A stretch of 17,500 nucleotides of DNA, from NCBI RefSeq assembly GCF_964340395.1, contig NC_135561.1:22070986-22088485 (forward strand). Reading direction: 5' to 3'. Shown here one piece after another: positions 9,615 to 17,500 of the stretch; positions within the stretch are counted from its first letter, which is position 1; every line of letters begins with the position of its first letter. The notes below the pieces were generated by a model. It was not told the origin of the DNA and ran no database searches. It saw only the letters and a program-made list of their open reading frames with translations. This stretch comes from Glandiceps talaboti (taxonomy: Eukaryota > Hemichordata > Enteropneusta > Spengelidae). Both the position numbers and the translations under genes were made by a program.

Positions 9615-9747
9615 TTATAAAGAGATAGGATTGGTAGTAAAGATTGTTTGAACTTGAGATTATCTAATTTGACATAACTCGATTGGTTATGAAGATTGCA
9701 GTCAGGATCCTAAATTTGACTCAAGCTCAGTGTATATTTTATTCCAG

Positions 9748-10007
9748 ATACAGTACTAGTTGCAACCATGTTCTGTCAATACAACCATTTCTATTTCATA
9801 CAAAATGTTGATATGATAACGCTTTCCTCTTGTAAGAAGAAGTGTTTTGATATCGGCGAAAGAGGTGCACATCATATACAAGTTATAATAAAGAGATGGA
9901 CTACATGTACAAACTACCACATGATTGTTGTTGGTCAGCTAAATGTCTTATCTCAATACAACATCACGCCCATATTCGTTAATTGCCCCGCTGTATATTT
10001 GAGTTAA
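9748..10007 (+). other. possible terminal coding exon, unidentified
   Basis: An acceptor-like TATATTTTATTCCAG ends at 9747. The frame that follows stays open for 86 codons to a TAA ending at 10007; an ATG-started reading begins at 9768. A perfect AATAAA lies at 10124-10129, a plausible distance for a 3' end. The translation has several cysteines and a KKKCFDIGERGAHH segment but no family I recognise. No upstream exon was found in unique sequence to the left, which is occupied by repeats, so this could be chance. Confidence 0.2.
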
Positions 10008-10307
10008 TGGTTTTTACAGGTGGTTTGTATGTATCCAGTGTCTACCTACCCTACACCACTCAGCATCAGTAGGCAATCGATGCACACGTTCATTATCGTC
10101 AAACTAAACATGAATGTTATGTGAATAAACATCGAACCTCGAACAACAAGCACAAAGGTCGAGTATGTATACAAAGAACTGTGCAACTAGGCACTCCTTG
10201 TAATTAATATCCTAAATGTTAAAGGGGTTATCTTTGTAGAATAGAGAAGCCAAGGTCATAGGTCACACGCCAACAACAAAAACTTGATATGACACGTTCA
10301 TGTCCAA
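10008..10307. other. unique sequence with an AATAAA site
   Basis: Single-copy sequence with stops in all frames. The only notable word is the AATAAA at 10124-10129 mentioned for the upstream open frame. Confidence 0.4.
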
Positions 10308-10407
10308 AGTTAACGCTGAATTGAGAACTGAGTGGGAACTACTATTATGATGTCGATAGTTAACGCTGAATTGAGAACTGGGTGGGAACTACTATTATGA
10401 TGTCGAT
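10308..10407. repeat. 50-bp tandem duplication
   Basis: Two adjacent 50-bp copies (10308-10357 and 10358-10407) start AGTTAACGCTGAATTGAGAA and differ at one base (AGTGGG versus GGTGGG). The near-identity indicates a recent duplication. Confidence 0.97.
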
Positions 10408-10642
10408 GTCGTATCAAAGAAATATTGGAATACTGCAGATAAAATGGTACACGTAGTATATACATTATTAAGGGATATGTCATATTACAAGCTTATACTT
10501 TCATATAAACCTCATTTTGTTAACTATGTATTACTCCAGTTTATATATTTACCATTTTGTATTAGTATAAACACTTATTGCAGAAAATCCAATGAAGAAA
10601 TACAGTTTTCTAAACGGATGCAATAAAACGACTACTAGTATA

Positions 10643-10837
10643 TTCTCTTCTCTTCTCTTCTCTTCTCTTCCCTTCTCTCCCCTCCCATCCCTTCCCTTCC
10701 CCTCCCTTCCCTTCTCTTCTCTTCCCTTCTCTCCCCTCCCCTCCCCTTCCCCTTCCCCTCCCTTCCCTTCTCTTCTCTTCCCTTCTCTCCCCTCCCCTCC
10801 CCTCCCTCCCCTCCCACGCCCCTCCCCCCTCATCTCC
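10643..10837. repeat. polypyrimidine tract with 54-56-bp internal repeats
   Basis: Almost 200 bp contain only C and T on the plus strand, apart from isolated purines near 10687 and after 10815. A CTTCCCTTCTCTCCCCTCCC block occurs three times, inside longer copies starting at 10661, 10715 and 10771. Such homopurine-homopyrimidine DNA can form triplex (H-DNA). Open frames on both strands here are low-complexity artefacts. Confidence 0.95.
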
Positions 10838-10841
10838 TCTC

Positions 10842-10908
10842 CTATTCTATTCTATTCTATTCTATTCTATTCTATTCTATTCTATTCTATTCTATTCTAT
10901 TCTATTCT
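10842..10908. repeat. (CTATT)n pentanucleotide microsatellite
   Basis: About 13 perfect copies of CTATT follow directly on the polypyrimidine tract. Confidence 0.97.
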
Positions 10909-11492
10909 GGTATGTGTGAGCTGTAATGTTTTTCCCTGTCCCCATTTCATACCGACATCCTTTATTCATATATTACTATTACTTCAACTAGAGTGGTGTC
11001 GAAACACTGCTTAACAACTACATATACGTGTATTAACTACCACTGTACATCACTTGTATGGACTTTGTGACAGGGGAAGTGAGGAGAAAATAGTGGGGGG
11101 GGACAAGAACAAAATTGGGGTGCGAAGAGGAGCCTTGAATATTCTAGTTGTTTGAAAGGGGGCTTGGAATATTTAGCTTTTGATTTGTGACTATGTTATG
11201 AATTTAAACTTTCTTGCGGTTTACACTTCATTTATTTATACTTTAAATACTAAGCAGGTGCCAGCACTGTGTAAGTTACGTCTGGCTAAATTTATGTGTT
11301 TATATGATTAGAATGCGGACAACTGCCGTTTAGTGTGACCGATCGGATCGGACCATATTTAAGTATTATTTATGAATGGTTTAACATTTTATCTATAAAT
11401 TCCTTTCTACATGATTGCCCTGTTTTCTATTATGGACTCTGAAGTAAATTGTTACTGTTACTGGCACAGTACTGTACTAGTGTAGATTACAA
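10909..11492. other. unique sequence, no supported feature
   Basis: AT-rich single-copy sequence with a short G run near 11095-11102 and a GATCGGATCGGACC word near 11341. No exon with convincing borders, RNA gene or transposon end was found. Confidence 0.5.
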
Positions 11493-11889
11493 CTATACAT
11501 GGTACGTATGCTAGGAAGGGTATGGTGTGTGTGCTGGGAGAGAGGGTATACATGGTGTGTGTGCTGGAAGGGAGGGTATACATGGTACGTGTGCTGGATT
11601 GAGGGTATACATGGTGCGTGTGATGGGGGGGGGTATACATGGTACGTGTGCTAGGAGGGAGGGTATACACGGTACGTGTGCTGGGAGGGAGGGTATACAT
11701 GGTACGTGTGCTAGGAGGGAGAGTATACATGACGTGTGTGCTGGGAGGGAGGGTACACATGGTACATGTACGTGTGCTAGGAGGGAGGGGATACATGGTA
11801 CGTGTTCTGGGAGGGAGGGTATACACGGTGTGTGTGTGCTGGGAGGGAGGGTATACATACGTGTGCTGGGGGGGGGGGAGGGAGGGTAT
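11493..11889. repeat. G-rich 30-bp minisatellite, about 13 units
   Basis: The unit is about 30 bp: GTACGTGTGCTGGGAGGGAG followed by GGTATACATG. Units vary from 27 to 36 bp through changes in the G runs and short GTAC or GT additions. The plus strand has GGGAGGGAGGG in most units, and a longer G-run cluster near 11868-11887. Open frames on both strands reflect the 30-bp period. Confidence 0.95.
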
Positions 11890-12046
11890 AACAATTCTGG
11901 AATTTATGGTGGATAGGATAGTGCTTGAAGTTTTTGAGAGCGTGAGGGCTATAAAATTAATTTTCACAACACTTATTTCTCTTCCCCTGCTTCGCTGTAA
12001 CTTCTTCTTGGTCCTTATATACTGTCAAAAATTACATTAAAGTTAG
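11890..12046. other. unique sequence, no supported feature
   Basis: Short AT-rich spacer after the G-rich array. A pyrimidine-rich stretch, CTTCTTCTTGGTCC, lies near 12001. Nothing further identified. Confidence 0.4.
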
Positions 12047-12223
12047 CTGTGCAATGCTGTGAAATCATTACCTAAAAGGCTATGGACAAAACCTCCAGAA
12101 CATAGGATCCCCTCCACTCACTCCCTGATAAGACGTAGAGACGTAGTCAATCAGCAATTGGATGCACTGACAGAGAGACGTGGTCAGTCACCTATAGCTA
12201 ATTCACAGAACATTTCGATGTGA
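12047..12223 (+). other. 58-codon open frame without ATG start, exon-like
   Basis: Between a TAG (12044-12046) and a TGA (12221-12223) one frame is open for 58 codons. It encodes a charged segment, LIRRRDVVNQQLDALTERRG, that could be helical. The DNA contains a short internal echo, GACGTAGTCA and GACGTGGTCA. No strong acceptor and no recognised family. It may be a degraded exon or chance. Confidence 0.15.
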
Positions 12224-12250
12224 AAAACAGTGTAACAACCAATACTATAA

Positions 12251-12765
<515 letters not shown>

Positions 12766-12795
12766 TATAATATAACAGCCATATTTGTATTTTAA

Positions 12796-12850
12796 TGTAG
12801 GATATTGTGGTGTCCACAAATGTAGGATATTGTGGTGTCCACAAATGTAG
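12796..12850. repeat. 25-bp tandem duplication
   Basis: Two identical 25-bp copies (12796-12820 and 12821-12845) start TGTAGGATATTGTGGTGTCC, and a third copy stops after TGTAG. Each contains a small inverted repeat, GTGG-TGT-CCAC. Confidence 0.97.
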
Positions 12851-12951
12851 TCTCCACGTAAACATACAATATAATTCAATTACACATTAGATAATTAACA
12901 AAATATCGTCGCAGGACTACAGCGATCTGAATTTTTTTTATAACAACAAAT

Positions 12952-13306
12952 TTACGTCAGTTTCTGGTTTGTATGTTGAGTATGATCATCCGTTAGATGA
13001 CAGAGACTGTACAAATGCTTACACCTAAGTTCCGTGAATTCATTTACTAACGACAACACAGACCGGGTACGTTGCCACGGACCATTCTTTAACCTTCGCG
13101 TGGCTATCGTATCAACAACAGCCATTAGTAGACTGGGTCACGTGACGTTGTTATTTCTATTCACTTTCAATGCATTCAAATGGTAGACAATGACAACAAA
13201 GCCTTGTCGCCAACAATCAATAGTTTCACCACACACTAGGTAATGCGTGTAGAAAAAAATATTCTCTGGACTAAACGCACTGTTTTGGCTATTTTCACTG
13301 ACGTCA
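12952..13306 (+). promoter_or_regulatory. putative promoter region with CRE and E-box motifs
   Basis: Four motifs lie in the 370 bp before the start codon of the split gene: TTACGTCA (12952-12959, a CRE variant), a 10-bp palindrome GTCACGTGAC (13137-13146, an E-box of the USF/MITF/TFE type), TGACGTTG adjoining it, and a perfect CRE TGACGTCA (13299-13306). CREs near start sites are a known feature of CREB/ATF-bound animal promoters. I see no TATA box at a fitting position. The transcription start is unknown, and the last CRE may fall in the 5' untranslated region. Confidence 0.45.
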
Positions 13307-13317
13307 TCTAACCCAGC

Positions 13318-13342
13318 ATGTTTATTACCGTGCGTTATGGAG
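13318..13342 (+). CDS. exon 1 (coding part) of the CXorf65-like gene
   Basis: ATG TTT ATT ACC GTG CGT TAT GGA G encodes MFITVRYG plus one base. An in-frame TAA (13309-13311) lies three codons upstream, which fixes this ATG as the start. Context AGCATG has A at -3. The donor GTAAGA follows at 13343. The split codon is completed by AC of exon 2 to give Asp, reproducing the G-D pair I expect in this family. The 5' untranslated start is unknown. A longer minus-strand frame overlaps this exon and is considered spurious. Confidence 0.75.
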
Positions 13343-16300
13343 GTAAGACAGTTAATCCATAAACCTATGTACATCACAAGAATAACAAAACATAGTATAT
13401 ACTCAACTTGTATGTGTACGTACGTAGTCATAGAATACTTGTATATACAGTGTTTACGATATCAAACTGTGAACAAACTGCAAACAACACATAACTAGAA
13501 AACATCTAAGCGTAATCATTTAGGTGGTACAGACGATCGTTTATTTATCGCTGACTACACAGTCTGTGGTGAGAGGAGAGGTATATACCTAGATACCACG
13601 TACCACAGTGTTGTTTTATTTCTAAAGATTCCCATAGTTTCATGATCACCTGTCCCAACACTTTTACATGAACTTGTTCCTCAGAGTTCAAGAGTTGGTT
13701 TGTATAATGAGATGTAAACTACTTACATTAGGTTTTGTTCACACGTACAAAAACTACTATATACAGACAACAATTGTGGCATAATACAAACACCAAGTAT
13801 GGGTGATACTTCCATGCACGAATGGAACTGACTCGACCATGACGTCAAGATATGACATCGGTAGACAACGATACATTGTTAGTGATATAGGTAATAGGCA
13901 CCATAGTCGTAGTCAATAATATAATGAACCAATTAATGTCTGGCTACATTCTCAGTCAACTTTTATAGTCTTGGCATTTCTTATAATTTATTTTTATCTT
14001 TCGTAAAGGAAGGGTACGTGTAGTTGTTACGTGAGTCTGTGTGTGACGGTCCGTTTGTCTGTAGACATCACCGTCACATGATAATCCAAAAAACAACCAA
14101 CCCTGGGCTGCTTGATGGACAATTTGATATTGTTAATAGCAATTTACATTATGGCAGTACACCAAGACGTTATACTAAATAGTGATTTTACCATGGTTAC
14201 CACGGTTACCACAATAATAGCACCTCAACTTACCGTAGCGATAGGCTAAACCAATAACACAATGTTGTGTAGTGTGTGATACCTCATATATGATACCATA
14301 GTGGTTAAACCTGCACTTGCTGTAACTGGCACATGTTTTAATCAAATAAACAGAGATGTGTATTCTCTAAAAATTGGTCAGTTACTTATAAAAAGACATT
14401 ATATCTGTTAGTGCTCAATATTATCTGTAGGTAGTCAAGTGGAAAGTTTAAATATTGAGTGAAAGCTCGGGTTTGAATCTGTCACCATGTTAAAACTGTA
14501 ATGGTGTAACTTGAGTATCATATTTCGATCAAACAATCACAATATATTTACTGAAATTTATTGAATACCAATAATTAGACAATGTGCATTTTAATCAGTA
14601 GTCGATATTATCCATAATCAGTTCAGAAAAATGCTGATATTGTGACCGTCGTTGAGGGCGATCATCTTTGGGTGCGGACCAAAAAATCAACTTGATTTAA
14701 GCTATCGTGTATACATGTACAGCTACAAAATATACATTTACCCGTTAGGTGATTCAGTACTGTTACGAGTAAGTTAGTGTACCTAACACAGGTGATTAAT
14801 TCAATACTGTTACGAAATATACAATATTACGAGTAAGTTAGTGTACCTAATAAAACATTTTCAGTTACAGATAGTTATTGGAGTCCAATGCATCGGTATT
14901 ATGTTGTTACGGTATTACGGCAACCCGTTAACGACCATGTGGGACGAATTGATTGAGACACTTTAAACTCACGATAATCATAATGAACCAGTGCATGTCG
15001 GTCATTTCCAGTGTTGTCCAGTCATTAGTCTACAGCATAGTATAATTTTCCTATACCTAAGTTGACCTTTCCTATACCTAAGTTGACCAATCATTATTCA
15101 TCTTATCTGTCTACTGGAAACATATCATTTATAAATTTCTTTCTATTCAGACGCAGAAGAAGCAATTTTCAACCCATACTGCAGGACTATGTTATTATTA
15201 GAAAATATCAAGCAACGGTGTCGATGTGGAGAAGATGGTATGTTTTAGACAATATTTAGTTACCTGTAAAGGGGCACAAGCTGTGTTTATATTTGTTGGG
15301 ATGTTTGTGTTCTACTTACTGGTGAACACTTAAACCATCTCTTACTATTGACTGAACTCAAACCTGGGATTGGGATATAACTTATAAACGATCCGATGAC
15401 GTAATTTATCATACGTATGAAAATATATAGGAACTCCCTACTATGCAATCAACAGTTCCAGAACACTAATTGTAATGTCATAGAAGGCATACAATGACAT
15501 ATATATATATATATTATACTAGAATAGTTTAATCATGGGTTTATGTAAGTATTATGTAAGACCCTGTGAATATAGCAATGTAGGTATTATGTAAGACCCT
15601 GTGAATATAGCAATGTAAGTATTATGTAAGACCCTGTGAATATAGCAATGTAGGTCAATGGACTGCATTATGGCACAGACAAGTCGTCTTAATTGTCTGT
15701 GATTATGGTCACTCATTTTACATCTATAGTATTTACATTAAACATAGCTATACAAAACTATTTCCGAAAAGGCAATTTAGAGCCTGAAATTGTCTTACAG
15801 GGATCCAACATCCGGAGCAGGACTCCCCCCCCCCCCCCACACACACACACATAGTAGGCCACACTACTCTTGAGATCTCCTCCTACCGACGAGTGGCTAT
15901 TTAATAGATGCACTGACAGTTTAAGTTTATATCAAGATATTTTAATTGAACATTTCAACTCTGTACAGAGTAATTACTAACATAGAGGGCGCTATCTTGT
16001 CAAGGCGTCTAATATTCGAGTCAGAATAATTTAAACTCGGCTAAGGTCCAAGAGCCATAGCGTTTTCCAAATATTCACTATCAGTGATTGGAAGACGGTT
16101 CAGTCCATTTCTATTTTGTGAAAAGGGGTGAGAGAGGAGTCACATACATTTTATTGTCATGATATTAAATCCATCTACCTCCCTGGCCCCTGGCCAAATA
16201 TAAAATACATGTAATCGTGTTCTGTAACTAAGCCAGCTTTCTTTCAATTCGTTTTAGTTGAGGTGGACCTGTCAGACAACGAAGGCAACATCAAGTATCT

Positions 16301-16380
16301 CCATTCAGCAGAATCCCTTCAAAAATATGCCAATGAAATCCTTAAAGAAAGGGAAATTTTGATACTTGTTAAAGTTGAAA
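13318..16380 (+). CDS. split gene, 5' part: CXorf65 / C22orf15-family protein (partial)
   Basis: Three exons (13318-13342, 15151-15237, 16258-16380) join in one frame to give 78 residues plus one base of the next codon. The protein begins MFITVRYGD and continues through AIFNPYCRTMLLLENIK, VDLSDNEGNIKYL and YANEILKE, ending ILILVKVE. This order (a strand starting MFI..., an F-N-x-x-C-x-x-x-LLL-x-x-I-K helix, a VDL-D-x-x-G turn, a YA-x-x-L segment and a final VKVE strand) matches what I recall of vertebrate CXorf65 and C22orf15, proteins of unknown function; CXorf65 is the closer. The pattern suggests a small ubiquitin-like (beta-grasp) fold, which is inference. There is no signal peptide or membrane segment. 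The vertebrate proteins are longer, so one or more 3' exons should follow. All three introns are phase 1. Not checked by database search. Confidence 0.8.
13840..13847 (+). promoter_or_regulatory. perfect CRE palindrome in intron 1
   Basis: TGACGTCA, a consensus CREB/ATF site, lies 0.5 kb into intron 1. A further variant TGACGTAA occurs near 15398 in intron 2. These could be intronic regulatory sites or chance. Confidence 0.3.
14428..14490 (+). mobile_element. possible decayed tRNA-derived SINE head
   Basis: TAGTCAAGTGG (14432-14442) resembles the RNA polymerase III A box, and GGTTTGAATCT (14470-14480) matches 9 of 11 positions of the B-box consensus GGTTCGANTCC. They are 27 bp apart, a normal tRNA-type distance. 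The T-arm stem does not pair well, so this is not a functional tRNA. No body, tail or target duplication was recognised. Confidence 0.3.
14747..14850. repeat. interleaved short duplications in intron 1
   Basis: TTACGAGTAAGTTAGTGTAC and its next four bases occur identically at 14763-14786 and 14827-14850, 64 bp apart. Between them, AGGTGATT...ACTGTTACGA (from 14747) recurs imperfectly from 14790. The pattern suggests two overlapping duplication events. Confidence 0.85.
15047..15088. repeat. 21-bp perfect tandem duplication
   Basis: A 21-bp unit beginning TTTCCTATACCTAAGTTGAC occurs twice in immediate succession (15047-15067, 15068-15088), about 60 bp before the exon 2 acceptor. Confidence 0.95.
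15151..15237 (+). CDS. exon 2 of the CXorf65-like gene
   Basis: A strong acceptor, TTTCTTTCTATTCAG, ends at 15150 and a donor, GTATGT, begins at 15238. The 87 nt carry AC of the split Asp codon, 28 codons and the G of a split Val. The reading frame gives AEEAIFNPYCRTMLLLEN and then IKQRCRCGED. The cysteine-bearing motif and leucine-rich helix are the most family-like part of the protein. A 65-codon ATG frame across the same DNA is in a different phase and is not the coding one. Confidence 0.8.
15545..15649. repeat. 35-bp tandem triplicate in intron 2
   Basis: Three copies starting at 15545, 15580 and 15615 contain TATTATGTAAGACCCTGTGA. They differ only at GTAAG/GTAGG near the unit start. Confidence 0.96.
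15826..15851. repeat. C-run followed by (CA)n
   Basis: A run of about 13 C passes directly into CACACACACACACA within intron 2. Confidence 0.95.
16258..16380 (+). CDS. exon 3 of the CXorf65-like gene
   Basis: The acceptor TTTCTTTCAATTCGTTTTAG ends at 16257 and the canonical donor GTAAGT begins at 16381. The 123 nt complete the Val codon, encode 40 residues (EVDLSDNEGNIKYL through LVKVE) and leave one base, A. The codons are unambiguous and lack the repeats that surround them. If intron 3 were retained, the frame would stop after four more codons (TAA at 16392-16394). Confidence 0.82.
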
Positions 16381-16421
16381 GTAAGTCAAATTAAAAAACA
16401 AACATTCCCTCCTATTATAAG

Positions 16422-16740
<319 letters not shown>

Positions 16741-17060
16741 TTAATGTGTTTGACATTTACGAATATCAACGATTGTTAAAGACTTATAGATGATAATGAG
16801 AAAGTTGGTTTAATAATTGGATGCAAAATATTAAAATTAACCATCTCGATAAGAAATGAGTGTATATCTTGGATTTGGATTATTTTAACAAGTTTGCAAT
16901 GTTTATTGTTTAATTGACCGAATAAAATGGAAACACCAAAGACTTAGTCTGTACTTGTATTACTCAATAAATTAATAAAATTGTGTCTTTGGATGCATTC
17001 ATCATTTAAAACATTTGGTTTATTATGATGTTTCAACCTCAAAGAGAAGCAATAGTCTAT
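16741..17060. other. AT-rich unique sequence with three AATAAA sites
   Basis: AATAAA occurs at 16921-16926, 16966-16971 and 16974-16979. CCAAAGAC (16936-16943) pairs with GTCTTTGG (16985-16992). A weak acceptor CTTATAG ending near 16790 would join exon 3 in frame to a 40-codon open stretch stopping near 16915, before these signals, but its composition is unlike the family and the acceptor has a poor pyrimidine tract. So either the 3' end lies here or the gene continues beyond the window. Confidence 0.4.
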
Positions 17061-17500
17061 CATATAGCTGTGTCTATCAATGTATTCTAGGTACATAGCT
17101 GTGCCTATCAATGTATTAGGTACATAGCTGTGTCTATCAATGTATACTAGGTACATATCTGTGCCTATCAATGTATTAGGTACATAGCTGTGTCTATTAA
17201 TGTCTACTAGGTACACAGCTGTGCCTATCAATGTATTAGGTACATAGCTGTGTCTATTAATGTCTACTAGGTACACAGCTGTGCCTATCAATGTATACTA
17301 GGTACATAGCTGTGTCTATCAATGTATACTAGGTACATAGCTGTGTCTATCAATGTCTACTAGGTACATAGCTGTGTCTATCAATGTCTACTACATACAT
17401 AGCTGTGTCTATCAATGTATACTACATACATACTGTGTCTATCAATGTATACTACACACATAGCCGTGTCTATCAATGTATACTAGGTACATAGCTGTGT
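17061..17500. repeat. 29/31-bp dimeric minisatellite, truncated at right edge
   Basis: About 15 units share GTACATAGCTGTGTCTATCA followed by ATGTATACTAG or ATGTATTAG. From 17091 to 17270 they alternate strictly: a 29-bp unit with GTGCCTATC and TATTAG, then a 31-bp unit with GTGTCTAT and TACTAG, making a 60-bp dimer. From 17271 on, units are all 31 bp or nearly so and drift to TACTAC/ACATACATA. The array runs off the window. The minus-strand frame 16944-17291 is a by-product of the period. Confidence 0.96.

Larger units (their letters stand above)
13343..15150 (+). other. intron 1 of the CXorf65-like gene
   Basis: About 1.8 kb of AT-rich sequence from GTAAGA to TTCAG, interrupting Asp after its first base (phase 1). 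It holds a second perfect CRE (13840-13847), an inverted repeat CTGTGGT/ACCACAG (13564-13570, 13602-13608) around a GGTATATACC palindrome, a possible SINE remnant and two small duplications listed separately. No other exon was recognised. Confidence 0.7.
15238..16257 (+). other. intron 2 of the CXorf65-like gene
   Basis: About 1.0 kb from GTATGT to TTTTAG, interrupting a Val codon after its first base (phase 1). It contains a short TA run near 15501-15513, the 35-bp triplicate, a C-run plus (CA)n tract, and a TAGAGGGCGC word (15983-15992) that resembles only the core of a CTCF site. No other exon recognised. Confidence 0.7.

Noticed and set aside
10549-11014. Gly/Arg/Glu-rich and Pro/Ser-rich open frames
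   Set aside because: Low-complexity translation of the polypyrimidine tract on both strands.
11458-12040. Thr/Pro-rich and Gly/Arg-rich open frames on both strands
   Set aside because: Translations of the 30-bp G-rich array; the variable unit lengths break any single frame.
13138-13431. 97-codon minus-strand frame with a hydrophobic segment (YILCFVILVMYIGLWINCL)
   Set aside because: It lies antisense to exon 1 and its promoter motifs. It matches no family, while the plus-strand exon fits a three-exon model with correct phases. The hydrophobic stretch is more likely a by-product of AT-rich sequence.
14428-14490. A functional tRNA gene
   Set aside because: The A- and B-box words are present but the T-arm stem does not pair and no acceptor stem could be drawn. 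Kept only as a possible SINE relic.
15062-15259. 65-codon plus-strand frame
   Set aside because: It overlaps exon 2 in the wrong phase and runs through the 21-bp duplication, the acceptor and the donor. The correct frame through 15151-15237 is one base different.
15983-15992. CTCF-like site TAGAGGGCGC
   Set aside because: It matches only the 10-bp core. The upstream CCA-type positions do not match, and the word is common in repeats.

Overview
The window looks like non-coding-rich nuclear DNA from an animal, most likely a marine invertebrate deuterostome. I lean towards an amphioxus-like genome, but no marker here proves it. There are no bacterial operons. The only convincing gene is split by introns with GT-AG borders. 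Roughly half of the 17.5 kb is tandem repeat, made of many unrelated families side by side. Nearly all the long open frames are artefacts of repeats whose period is a multiple of three.

Layout, left to right: a 40-bp minisatellite cut by the left edge (1-1404); a poly-G/poly-C patch with a short recurring motif (1432-1568); a two-part minisatellite that changes from 36- to 39-bp units (1909-2549); 1.5 kb of unique DNA with two exon-like stretches (2550-4085); a very uniform 48-bp minisatellite (4122-4780); unique DNA (4781-5451); a 3.8-kb, 44-bp array of about 79 units with (TATG)n microsatellites growing inside individual units (5452-9228); a small inverted-repeat transposable element with a probable 9-bp target duplication (9373-9559); unique DNA with another exon-like stretch and a 50-bp duplication (9560-10640); a polypyrimidine tract followed by a pentanucleotide microsatellite (10643-10908); a G-rich 30-bp array (11493-11889); a 37-bp GC-rich array broken by about 60 TA repeats (12251-12765).

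The right third (about 12.9-17.5 kb) holds the start of a plus-strand gene that no single open frame reveals. Three exons join in frame: 13318-13342, 15151-15237 and 16258-16380. Each has clean splice borders and every intron is phase 1. The encoded 78 residues resemble the N-terminal domain of the uncharacterised vertebrate CXorf65 / C22orf15 family. A perfect CRE (TGACGTCA) lies just before the start codon and a palindromic E-box lies about 170 bp upstream, so 12.95-13.32 kb is a plausible promoter region. Introns carry small duplications, a possible decayed tRNA-type SINE, a 35-bp triplicate and a long compound microsatellite. The end of the gene was not found. The window closes in a 29/31-bp dimeric minisatellite cut by the right edge.

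All family assignments come from reading the sequence and from memory of the families. No database search was possible.
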